In this document: positions 1 to 12,000 of the stretch, in pieces | Layout: each line of letters begins with the position of its first letter | Position numbering within the stretch: the stretch's first letter is position 1 | DNA from: Mercenaria mercenaria | Lineage: Eukaryota; Mollusca; Bivalvia; Venerida; Veneridae | Assembly: GCF_021730395.1 (NCBI RefSeq) | Contig: NW_026463110.1 | Span: 1-64,000 of the forward strand | Reading direction: 5' to 3' | Length of the DNA: 64,000 nucleotides | Position numbers and translations under genes: made by a program | Notes under the pieces: model-generated | Databases searched by the model: none | What the model saw: the letters and a program-made list of their open reading frames with translations, nothing else | Told to the model about the DNA's origin: nothing

Positions 1-1108
1 AGTTGACAAATACAGCCTCTATCGCATACACAAGGTTTTTCTTTGATTTGACCTAGTGACCTAGTTTTTGACCCCAGATAACCCATTTTCGAACTTGGCC
101 TAGATTTCATCAAGGTAATCATTCTGACATAGTTTTATAAAGATCAATTGGAAAATACAGCCTCTATTGCAAACACAAGATTTCTTTCTTTGATTTGACC
201 TAGTATCCTAGGTTTTGACCCCAGATGACCCATATTCGAACTTGACCTAGATTTTATCAAGTCAGTCATTCTGACTAAATTTCATGAAGATCAAAGTTTT
301 ATTTTATTTGACTTACTGACCTAGTTTTTGACCCCAGTTGACCAATTTTCAAATTTGGCCTAGATTTCATCAAGGTTATCATTCTGACCAAAATTCATGA
401 AGATCAGTTGAAAAATACAGCCTCTATCGCATACACAAAGTTTTTCTTTGATTTAACCTAGTGACCTACTTTTTGACCCCAGATGACCCATATTCAAACT
501 CGACCTAGATTTCATCAAGATAATCATTCTGACCGAATTTCATGAAAATCAATTGAAAAATACAGCCTAATTCACATAAACAATGTTTTTCTTTGATTTG
601 ACCTAGTGACCTACTTTTTACCCCAGATGACCCATATTCAAACTCGACCTAGATTTCATCAAGGCAATCATTCTGACCAAATTTCATGAAAATCAATTGA
701 AAAATACAGCCTCTTTCGCATACACAAGGTTTTTCTTTGATTTGACCTATTGACCTAGTTTTTGATCCTAGATGACCGGTTTTCAAACTTGGCCTAGATT
801 TTATCAAGGTTATCATTCTGACTAAATTTCATGAAGATCAATTGAAAAATACAGCCTCTATCGCATACACAAGGTTTTTCTTTGATCTGACCTAGTGACC
901 TAGTTTGTGAACCAAGATGACCCATTTTCAAACTTGGAATAGATTTCTTTAAGGCAATCATTCTGACAAAATTTCATGAAGATCGTTTGAAAAATACAGC
1001 CTCTATCGCATACACAAGCTAAATGTTGACAGACAGACAGACGACAGACGCCAGACGACGGACATCGAGTGATCACAAAAACTTACCTGAGCATTGCTCA
1101 GGTGAGCC
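1..1108 (-). repeat. 145-bp tandem-repeat element, Helitron/pearl-like, cut by window edge
   Basis: About seven units with a 145-bp period: the landmark CCTCTATCGC-like string recurs at 16, 161, 421, 566, 710, 855 and 1000. One unit near 290 is shortened. Units are rich in TGACCTAG and TTTTGACCCC strings. The array is followed by a GACAGACAGACGAC stretch and a hairpin (CCTGAGCATTGCTCAGG, about 1087-1103). The same unit, tail and hairpin occur in reverse order at 35156-36410, where both ends are visible, so this copy is truncated by the window start. The strand given is relative to the copy at 35156. Tandem cores between hairpin-bearing ends fit bivalve pearl or Helitron-like non-autonomous elements; that class is inferred. 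Confidence 0.8.
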
Positions 1109-1695
1109 AGGAAGGTCTAATACGTATCAGTTGTTCCAGGGTGAGCTAAAAATCGGTGCAGAAAAAATGTTTACTTGAAATTATGAATTGAATTATATTT
1201 CTGATGTATTGCATGTGTAAACCATAGCAAAAAAAGATTAAAAAATAGACGTGGCGCTTTATTCAATGAATGCATTAGGGTTTGTACGCACACATGAATA
1301 CCAAAAGACATGATATGGTGTAAACCACGTCACCAACTGCTTTTTCCTTGTCTTAGTCTGTGACAGTATTCAGATCGAAATGTTAATTAATGCTAAAGTT
1401 CATTTGATATACACTAGATAGTGGTGTTTCCATTTTGAAGTATTAAGTACAAAAAATCACATAGCATTTTTAATATCTTGGTCCTGGAGTAAATGACATG
1501 CGAGAAACATTTAACGGTATGATATAAATACTTAGAAGACAGTAGTTGTTATCTCCCTTTGCTAAAACTACCCCATTTGCAACCGGAATTACCAGAGTTC
1601 AAGCGGTAAGGCTATTTTCCATAGGGCAAACGAACCACTGCGGCCATAGTTGGAATAGGTATTACACCACTAAATTTGTGGTACGGAATTTATTA
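1109..1695. other. Unassigned AT-rich sequence
   Basis: No gene, splice-framed exon or repeat period is recognisable here. Short reading frames, including the one entering the next element, have no recognisable domain. Confidence 0.5.
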
Positions 1696-2154
1696 TGCCC
1701 CCGGCATCTACTGATGAGGCAAATAGTGATTGTCATGTCCGTCTGTCCGTCCGTTTGTTCGTTCGTCCGTCCGTCCGTTCGTCCGTCCGTACTAGGTTAA
1801 CCAAATGGGACCGTTCCGTCTAGCATCAATACCGCTTATAAGAATGAATTGATACTAATACAGATGTAACCTTTGACCCCATTCCTCATCTTCAAACATC
1901 ACCTGACCCCAGTTTGACCTTGACCTTGACTTTGACCTCATTTTGGACTTAGATTGCTTTATATGGACCATCTCTTGGTTAACCAAATGGGACCGTTTCG
2001 TCTAGCATCAATACCGCTTACAAGAATGAATTGACACTAATACAGATGTAACCTGTGACCATACCTCATCTTCAAACATCACCTGACCTCAGTTTGACCT
2101 TGATCTCGTTTTGACTTAGATTGCTTTGTATTGACAAGGATGTCACCGGGGGCA
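1696..2154. mobile_element. Short TIR element with 182-bp internal direct repeat
   Basis: The element has perfect 9-bp inverted ends, TGCCCCCGG at 1696-1704 and CCGGGGGCA at 2146-2154. Just inside the left end is a CCGT-rich low-complexity run (about 1738-1790). Two copies of a unit beginning GGTTAACCAAATGGGACCG start at about 1795 and 1977, a 182-bp period, and contain TTTGACC/CTTGACC strings. The architecture (short TIRs, CCGT tract, tandem core) is shared with the elements at 30315 and 52170 and the fragment at 41190. It has no coding capacity. The open frame over the CCGT tract (1546-1800) is a low-complexity artefact. Confidence 0.7.
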
Positions 2155-2619
2155 TCAAGCGTTTATTGTACCAGTAAATTTTCACCCCATTAAATAGATC
2201 TCAAAACAGTAGCAAAGAGTTTTTCTTACCACTCACTTCTGGCCACAGTATATAGGCATAGGAAATAGAGATCAAAATAATTGCACCTTTACTAATCCTA
2301 CCAGATGTTCTGTATTACAAAAGTCCTTATATTGTGACATTTTGATACAAGCAAAACTGTACTATCTGGACTATAAAATACTTACCTGTATATCATTATA
2401 TTATCGGCTTGTTAAAAGTATTTTTTTACCATTCCTAAGTTGACAAAATCATAGGAACCAGGCTTTGAGTGGTAAATCAAACACATATACATTAAATCCT
2501 AAATGTTTTTGTTGTGCAAAAAGTATGATATTGTGCTTTAAACCGTTTTCATTTTCCACTCAGTTGTGTAACTGCAAGGGAAGTGAACTAATATATATCT
2601 CTGCTTATAAGTACAATCC
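2155..2619. other. Unassigned sequence left of the satellite
   Basis: AT-rich single-copy-looking sequence with no recognisable gene. It borders the outer left edge of the 57-bp satellite. Confidence 0.5.
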
Positions 2620-5600
2620 CTACTATGGCTACAATAAATAAAATTTCAAACAGTGGCAAAGACATTCCTGAACAGTCGTCTATGGCCACTGTACATAGAC
2701 CTTCAAAGAGCAGGAAAGACTTTCCTGACCAGTCTACTATAGCCACAGCAAATGGACCTTCATACAGTGGCAAAGACTACCCTGAACAGTCGTGTATGAC
2801 CACAGTAAATAGACCTTAAAACAACAGGAAAGACTTTCCTGACCAGTCGACTATGGCCACAGTAAATAGACCTTCAAACAGCAGGAAAGAGTTTCCTGAC
2901 CAGTCACATATGGCCACAGAAAATAGACCATCAAGCAATAGCAAATATCTACCTGACCAGTCGACTATAACCACAGTAAAACAGTGGCAAATACCTTTCT
3001 GAACAGTCGAGTATGGCCACAGTAAACAGACCTTCAAACAGTGGCACAGGCTTTCTTGACCAGTCGACTATGGCCACAGTAAATATACCTTCAAACAGTG
3101 GCTACATGGCTACAGTAAGTAGCCCTTAAAACAACAGGAAAGACTTTCCTGACCAGTCGACTATGTCCACAGTAAATACTAGTAGACCTTAAAACAGCAG
3201 GAAAGAGTTTTCTGACTATTCACCTATGGCCACAGTAAATAGACCTTTCAAACAGTAGAAAAGACCTACCTGACCAGTCGTGTATGACCACAGTAAATAG
3301 ACATTAAAACAACAGGAAAGAAATTCCTGACCAGTCGATTATGGCCACAGTAAATAGACCTTCAAACAGCAGGAAAGAGTTTCCTGACCAGTCACCTATG
3401 GCCACAGAAAATAGACTTCAAACAATAGCAAAGACCTACCTGACCAATCGACTATAGCCCCAGTAAAACAGTGGCAAAGACCTTCCTGAACAGTCGACTA
3501 TGGCCACAGTAAACAGACCTTCAAACAGTGGCACAGGCTTTCTTGACCAGTCGAGTATGGCTACAGTAAACATCCTTTAAAACAACAGGAAAAACTTTCC
3601 TGACCAGTCGACTATGTCCACAATAAATAGACCTTAAAACAAACAGCAGGAAAGTGTTTCCTGACCAGTCACCTATGGCCACAGAAAATAGCCCTTCAAA
3701 CAGTAGGAAAGACCTACCTGACCAGTCGACTATAGCCACAGTAAAACAGTGGCAAAGACCTTCCTGAACAGTCGACTATGGCCGCAGTAAACAGACCTTC
3801 AAACAGTGGCACAGGCTTTCTTGACCAGTCGATTATGGCCACAGTCAATAGACCTTTAAACAGTGGCAAAGACGTTCCTGAACAATCGAGTATGCCTACG
3901 GTAAACAGCCCTTAAAACAACAGGAAAGACTTTCCTGACCATTATAGACCTTCCTGAACAGTGGACTATGGCCACAGTAAACAGACCTTCAAACAGTGGC
4001 ACAGGCTTTCTTGACCAGTCGTGTATGGCTACAGTAAATAGCCTTTAAAACAACATGAAAGACTTTCCTGACCAGTCGACTATGTCCACAGTAAATAGAC
4101 CTTAAAACAGCAGGAAAGAGTTTCCTGACTATTCACCTATGGCCACAGTAAATAGACCATAAAACAATAGCAAAGACCTTCCTGACCAGTCGACTATGGC
4201 CACAGCAAATAGACGTTCCGACAGTGGCAAAGACTACCCTGAACAGTCGTGTATGACCACATTAAATAGACCTTTAAAAAACTGGAAAGACTTTCCTGAC
4301 CAGTCGACTATGGCCACAGTAAATAGACCTTCAAACAGCAGGAAAGAGTTTCCTGACCAGTTACATATGGCCGCAGAAAATAGCCCTTAAAACAACAGGA
4401 AAGACTTCCTTGACCAGTCGACTATGTCCACAGTAAATAGACCTTAAAACAGCAGGAAAGTGTTTCCTGACTATTCACCTATGGCCACAGTAAACAGACC
4501 TTCAAACAGTAGAAAAGACCTACCTGACCAGTCGGGTATGACCACAGTAAATAGACCTTAAAACAACAGGAAAGACTTTCCTGACCAGTCGACTATGGCC
4601 ACAGTAAATAGACCTTAAAACAGCAGGAAAGAGTTTCCTGACCAGTCACATATGGCCACAGAAAATAGACCATCAAGCAATAGCAAAGACCTACCTGACC
4701 AGTCGACTATAACCACAGTAAAACAGTGGCAAATACCTTTCTGAACAGTCAAGTATGGCCACAGTAAACAGACCTTCTAACAGTGGCACAGGCTTTCTTG
4801 ACCAGTCGACTATGGCCACAGTAAATATACCTTCAAACAGTGGCTACATGGCTACTGTAAATAGCCCTTAAAACAACAGGAAAGACTTCCCTGACCAGTC
4901 GCCTATGTCCACAGTAAATAGACCTTAAAACAGCAGGAAAGAGTTTCCTGACTACAAATGTATTCACCTATGGCCACAGTAAATAGACCTTCAAACAATA
5001 GAAAAGACCTACCTGACCAGTCGACTATGGCCAAAGTAAATAGAACTTAAAACAGTGTCAAAAACCTTCCTGTACAGTCGACTATGGCCACAGGAAATAG
5101 ACCATAAAACAATAGCAAAGACCTTCCTGACCAGTCGACTATGGCCACAGCAAATATACCTCCAGACAGTAGCAAAGACTACCCTGAACAGTCGTGTATG
5201 TCCACAGTAAATAGACCTTAAAAAACAGGAGTGACTCTCCTGACCTGTCGACTATGGCCACAGTAAATAGATCTTAAAACAGCAGGAAAGACCGACCTTC
5301 CTGACCAGTCGACTATGGCCACAGCAAAACGACCTTAAAACAGTAGGAAAGACTTACCTGAACAGTCGACTATGGCCACAGTAAATAGTTCTTAAACAAG
5401 TAGCCAAGACTTCCTTGACCACTCGACTGTAGCCACAGTAAATAGATCTTAAAACAGCAAGAAAGACCTTCCTGACCAATCGACTATGGCCACAGTAAAT
5501 AGACCTTAAAACAGCATGAAAGACCTACCTGAACAGTCGACTATGGCCGTAGTAAAAAGACCTTAAAACAACAGGAAAGACCTACCTGAGCAGTCGACTA

Positions 5601-7590
5601 ATGCCCCAGAAAATAGCTCTTAAACCAGTAGCCAAGACTTTCTCGACCAGTCGGCTATGATCACAGTAAATAGTCCTTAAAACAGCAGGAAAGACCTTCC
5701 TGACCAGTCGACTATGGCCACAGTACAAAGACTTTAAAACAGTAGGAAAGACTTACTTGAACAGTCGACTATGGCCACAGTAAATAGCTCTTAAACCAGT
5801 AGCCAAGACTTTCTTGACCAGTCTCCTATGGCCACAGTAAATAGACCTTAAAACATTAGCAAAGGCTTTCCTGACCAGTCGGGTATGGCCACAGTAAAAC
5901 GACCTTAAAACAGCAGGAAAGACCTACCTGACCAGTCGACTATGGCCACAGTAAATAGTTGTTAAACCAGTAGCCAAGACTTCCTTGACCACTCGACTAT
6001 GGCCACAGTAAATAGATCTTAAAACAGCAAGAAAGACCTTCCTGACCAGTCGACTACGGCCATATTAAATAGACATTAAAACAGCAGGAAAGACCTACCT
6101 GTACAGTCGACTATGGCCACTGTAAATACACCTTAAAATAGCAGGAAAGACTTTCCTGTCCAGTCGACTATGACCACAGTAAATAGACCTTAAAACAGTA
6201 GCAACGATTTTCCTGAGCAGTCGACTATAGCCACAGTAAATAGATCTTAAAACAGCAGCAAAGACTTTCCTGACTAGCCGATTATGGCCACAGTAAATAG
6301 ACCTTAAAACAGCAGGAAAGACTTTTATGACCAGTCGACTATGGCCGCAGTAAATAGACCTTAAAACAGCAGCAAAGACTTCCCTGAACAGTCGACTATG
6401 GCCAAAGTAAATAGGCCTTTAAAAAGCCAGAAAGACCTTCCTGACCAGTCGACTATTGCCACAGTAAATAGACGTTAAAACAGCAGGAAAGTCCTACCTG
6501 AACAGTCGACTATGGCCACTGTAAATACACCTTAAAATAGCAGGAAAGACGTTCCTGTCCAGTCGACTATGACCACAGTAAATAGACCTTAAAACAGTAG
6601 CAAAGACTTTCCTGAGCAGTCGACTATAGCCACAGTAAATAGACCTTAAAACAGCAGGAAAGACCTTCCTGACTAGTCGATTATGGCCACAGTAAATAGA
6701 CATTAAAACAGCAGGAAAGACTTTTATGACCAATCGGCTATGGCCACAGTAAATAGACCTTAAAACAGTAGCAAAGACTTCCCTGAACAGTCGACTATGG
6801 CTAAAGTAAATAGGCCTTTAAGAAGCAGGAAAGACTTTCCTGATCAGTCGACTATGGCCACAGTAAATAGACCTTAAAACAGTAGCAAAGACTTTCCTGA
6901 ACAACCGACTATGGTCACAGCAAATAGACCTTAAAACAGCAGGAAAGACTTTCCTGATCTGTCGACTATAGCCACTGTAAATATACCTTAAAATAGCAGG
7001 AAAGACTTTCCTGACCAGACGACTATGACCACAGTAAATAGCTCCTAAACCAGTAGCCAAGACTGTCTTGACCAGTCGATTATGGCCACAATATGTAGAT
7101 CTTAAAACAGCAGGAAAGGCTTCCCTGACCAGTCGACTATGGCCAAAGTAAACAGACCTTAAAACAGTAGCAAAAACTTTTCTGACCAGTCACCTATGGC
7201 CACAGTAAATAGATCTTAAAACAGTAACAAAGACTTTCCTGATCGGACGACTATGGCCACTGTAAATATACCTTAAAATAGCAGGAAAGACTTTCCTGAC
7301 CAGTCGACTATGGCCTCAGTAAATATACCTTAAAACAGCAGGAAAGACTTTCCTGACCAGTCGACTATGGTTACAGTAAATCGAACTTAATTTAGAACGA
7401 AATACTCCCCTGACTAGTCACCTATGGCCTCAGTTAATAGAACTCATATAGAACAAAATACTGTCCAGACTAGTCATCTATGGCCACAGTAAATAAACAT
7501 CAATATAGCACAAAGTATTCTTCTGACCAGATACAAAAAGGCTTTAATTAAGCACAAGATACTCTCTTGAGCAGTCACCTATGGGCCCAG
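2620..7590 (-). repeat. 57-bp satellite array, left arm
   Basis: Around 85 tandem monomers of about 57 bp. The commonest form on this strand contains AGGAAAGACTTTCCTGACC, then GTCGACTATGGCCACAG, then TAAATAGACCTTAAAACAG. Each monomer carries three palindromic cores: CAGGAAAG-N-CTTTCCTG, GTCGAC and TGGCCA. Left-half units often read TTCAAACAG where right-half units read TTAAAACAG, so the array has at least two subfamilies. A block around 2930-3130 recurs around 4670-4870, a 1.74-kb duplication. Because 57 is 19 codons, several frames stay open for 60-80 residues; these are artefacts. The array decays into diverged units after about 7380. Orientation is the reverse of the array at 9045. Confidence 0.95.
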
Positions 7591-9044
7591 TAAATCCATT
7601 AAAATTATGAGAATAGTATATGTATTATATTCTTAGGGTATAATTTGAATAGGTTGAATTGATATATTTACGTACACTCAAGCATCCATATATAAGTGAT
7701 AATATGGCACTAGCCAGCTCACTAGGGTGTCTGAAAATGTTTCCTCTCCATATACATTTGTACTGAAATCCAAACACTTGAAGGTAGCTCTTCTATACTT
7801 CCTTTGGAAGTTTTTTTTAAAAACTTTTTATCTTTACATGTACATGTACATTTCTTATCAAAACACTTTAGGGTATGTCAAAACACTCGATAAATACAAG
7901 TCAATGTCAGAATATGTTTAGCATTTCTTGACTTACTGAATGATTCAAGGCATTTCTTGACTTACTGAATGATTCAAGTTTGATAAGAAAAATGATGGTA
8001 ATAATGGACATACACAATCCATGCCACTATACACGTCTTATCAACACTATTTGTAAAGAAAAAGCAACAGAATCGTCAATATATATACCTTTCTATGTTT
8101 TAATATCACTACAAAATTAGTCATGGTAATACTTCAAGATCAATTTCAAACAGAGAAAAGTTTACAGAACATAAGAGGACATTTGATTTATTGTAATAAA
8201 TTAACATATATGTGTATAAGGAAAAATATATATCAAATGCAATCAATGTGTAGTGTTCAGGTAGCATGAACAGTATAACAGAACTTTTAAATTTACAACA
8301 TGATAATGTGATAGTACAAACCTCACTACATTTGAATTCACAATTTAACATTTTTTAAAATGATCCTAAATTTAATACAAATATATTATCTCCACTAAGG
8401 CTTACACTGTAACAAATATATGAACTAAAATATTACTTTCTATAGAATAAGTGACTGTAAGTCAGGTCATACATTGGTCATTTGTATAATACTTGCAGGA
8501 AAGCACAAGTATCATCCCAGAAAATCTGGTAAAGAATTTTGCTTATACATGTATTTCATAGAGATAACTATTATGGGCATGTTTTAAAATACAAAATTAT
8601 TATTATTCATAAAACTGTTCTCAGTTCAATCTTATAAATGCAGGAGCTGTTACTGAAATTTATAATGATAATGACTATAATTCAGTTTACAAGTACAGTG
8701 TATTGTTACGTCAAGGGTAACAATTTCTTGTTACAGTAAATAAAAGTAACAGTAAGACAAACCAGCAACTATTAACAATAACAAAATTTCTTCATGAATT
8801 TAAGTGACAATTCAAATACCTTAAAAGTGTCAAAGAGCAGTAAAATAAAAATAGTCCAAATCCTGTCAATGTCAAATTTAAATCCAATCAGAATAAATTC
8901 AACAATATTTCATACAGTTCAGAAGTCACTGTAGTATATCCAAAAATTATAATTCCTTTCTTCAAAGATGACTTTTTAAATCCACAAATTTTCAGTAAAT
9001 CCTTCAAATAATCCTTCAAAATATTAGCTGCAGTATTAGTATCT
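7591..9044. other. Unique spacer between inverted satellite arms
   Basis: A 1.45-kb AT-rich stretch without satellite units. It contains a 29-bp perfect tandem duplication (GCATTTCTTGACTTACTGAA, 7921-7978) and a short TACATG run near 7835. Small open frames on both strands show no domain. I find no obvious complementarity between its two ends, so the palindrome visible in the flanks is confined to the satellite. Confidence 0.7.
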
Positions 9045-12000
9045 GTTTACTCTGGTCATAGTTGACTGGTAAGGAAGGTCTGTCCAGCTGTTTTAAGGTC
9101 TACTTACTGTGGCCATAGTCGACTGGTCAGAAAAGTGTTTGCTACTGTTTTAAGGTCTATGCACTGTGGCCATAGTCGACTGGTCAAGAACGTGTTTGCT
9201 ACTGTTTTAAGAGCTATCTACTGTGGCCATAGATGACTAGTCAGGAAGGTCTTTCCTGCCGTTTTAAGGTCTATGTATTGTGGCCATAGGAGAATTGTCA
9301 GGAAAGTCTTTGGTACAGTCTTAAGGTCTATGTATTGAGACCATAGGTGACTGGTCAAGAAAGTCGTTGGTGCTATATTGACGTCTATTTACTGTGGCCA
9401 TAGTTGACTGGTCAGGAAAGTCTTTGCTATTGCTTTAAGGTCAGTGTAATGTGGCCATAGGTGAATTGTCAGGAAAGTCTTTGCTACTGTTTAAAGGTCT
9501 ATTCACTGTGGCCATAATGGACTGGTCAGGAAAGTCTTTCCTACTGTTTTAAGGTATGTTTACTGTGGCCAGAGTCGAGTGGTCAGGAAAGTCTTTCCTG
9601 GTGTTTTAAGGTATATTTACTGTGGCCATAGTTGTCTGGTCAGGAAAGCCTTTCCTGCTTTTTAAGGTATATTTACTGTGGCCATAGCCGACTAGTCAGA
9701 AGGTCTTTCCTACTGTCGACTGGTCAGAAAAGTGTTTGCTACTGTTTTAAGGTCTATTTACTGCAGCCATACTCGACTGGTCAAGAAAGTCTTTGCTACA
9801 GTTTTAAGGTCTCTTTACTGCGGCAATAGTCGAATGGTCTAGAAGGTCTTTCCTGCTGTTTAAAGGTCTATTTACAGTGGCCACAATCGACTGTTAAGGA
9901 AGGTCTTTCCTGCTGTTTTAAGGTCTATCTACTGTGGCCATAGTCGACTAATCAGGAAAGTATTTCCTGTTGATTTAAACTCTATTTACTGTGGCCATAG
10001 CCGACTAGTCAGAAGGTCTTTCCTACTGTCGACTGGTCAGAAAAGTCTTTGCTACTATTTTAAGGTCTATGCACTGTGGCCATAGTTGACTGGTCAAGGA
10101 AGTGTGTGCTACTGTTTTAAGAGCTATCTACTGTGGCCATAGGTGACTAGTCAGGAAGGTCTTTCCTGCCGTTTTAAGATCTATGTACTGTGGCCATAGG
10201 TGAATTGTCAGAAAAGTCTTTGGTACAGTCTTAAGGTCTATGTATTGAGACCATAGGTGGCTGGTCAAGAAAGTCGTTGGTGCTATATTGACGTCTCTTT
10301 TCTGTGGCCATAGTTGACTGGCCAGGAAAGTCTTTGCTATTGCTTTAAGGTCAGTGTACTATGGCCATATGTGAATTGTCAGGAAAGTCTTTCCTACTGT
10401 TTTAAGGTATATTTACTGTGGCCATAGTCGAGTGGTCAGGAAGGTCTTTCCTGGTGTTTTAAGGTATATTGACTGTGGCCATAGTCGACTGATCAGAAGT
10501 CTTTTCTACTGCTTTAAGGTCAGTGTACTGGAGCCATAGGTGAATTGTCAGGAAAGTCTTTGCTACTGTTTAAAGGTCTATTCACTGTGGCCATAGTCGA
10601 CTGGTCAGGAAAGTTTTTCCTACTGTTTTACGGTATATTTACTGTGGCCATAGTCGACTGGTCAGGATGGTCTTTCCTGCTGTTTTAAGGTCTATTTACT
10701 GTGGCCATAGGTGAATTGTCAGGAAAGCCTTCGGTACTGTCTTAAGGTGTATGTACTGAGACCATCGGTGACTGGTCAAGAAAGTCTTTGCTGCTATACT
10801 GAAGTCTGTTTACTGCGGCCATAGTTGACTTATCAGGAAAGTCTTTGCAACTGTTTAAATGTCTATTTACTGTGGCAATAGTCGACTGGTCAGAAAAGTC
10901 TTTGCTACCGTTTTAAGATTTATTTACTGTGGCCATAGGTGAATTGTCAGGAAAGACTTTGGTACTGTCTTAAGGTCTATGTACTGAGGCCATAGGTGAC
11001 TGGTCAAGAAAATCTTTGGTGCTATATTGACGTCTATTTACTACGCTCATAGTTGACTTATCAGGAACGTCTTTTCTGCTGTTTTAAGGTGTATTTACTG
11101 TGGCCATAGGTGACTGGTCAAGCAAGTGTTTGTTACTGTTTTAAGAACCATCTACTGCGGCCATAGGTGACTGGTCAGGAAGGTCTTTCCTGCTGTTTTA
11201 AGGTCTATTTACTGTGGCCATAGGTGAATTGTCGTAAAAGCCTTTGGTACTGTCTTAAGGTCTATGTACTGAGGCCATAGGTGACTGGTCAAGGAAGTCT
11301 TTGGTGCTATATTGACATCTATTTACTGTGGCCATAGTCGACTGGTCAGGACGGTCTTTCCTAATGTTTAAAGGTCTATTTACTGTGGCCATAGTTCACT
11401 GGTCAGGAAAGTCTTTCCTGCTGTTTTCAGGTCTATTTACTGTAGCCATAGTCGACTGGTCAGAAAAGTCTTTGCTACGGTTTTAAGGTCTATGTACTGT
11501 GGCCATAGGTGACTGGTCAAGAGAGTGTTTGCTACTGTGTTAACAGCTATCTACTGTGGCCATTAGGTGACTGGTCAGGAAGATCTTACCTGCCGTTTTA
11601 AGGTCTATGTACTGTGGCCATAGGTGAATTGTCAGGGACGTCTTTGTTACTGTCTTAAGGTCTATGTATTGAGGCCATAGGTGACTGGTCAAGAAAGTGG
11701 TTGTCGCTATACTGACGTTTATTTACTGTGGCCATAGTTGACTTATCAGGAAAGTCTTTGCTACTGCTTTAATGTCAGTGTACTGTGGCCATAGGTGAAT
11801 TGTCAGGAAAAGCCTTTGGTACTGTCTTAAGGTCTATGTACTGAGGCCATAGGTGACTAGTCAAGAAAGTCTTTGGTGCTATATTGACGTCTATTTACTG
11901 CGGCCATAGTTGACTTATCAGGAAAGTCTTTGCTACTGTTTAAAGGTCTATTTACTGTGGCCATAGTCGACTGGTCAGAAAAGTCTTTTCTTCTGTTTTA

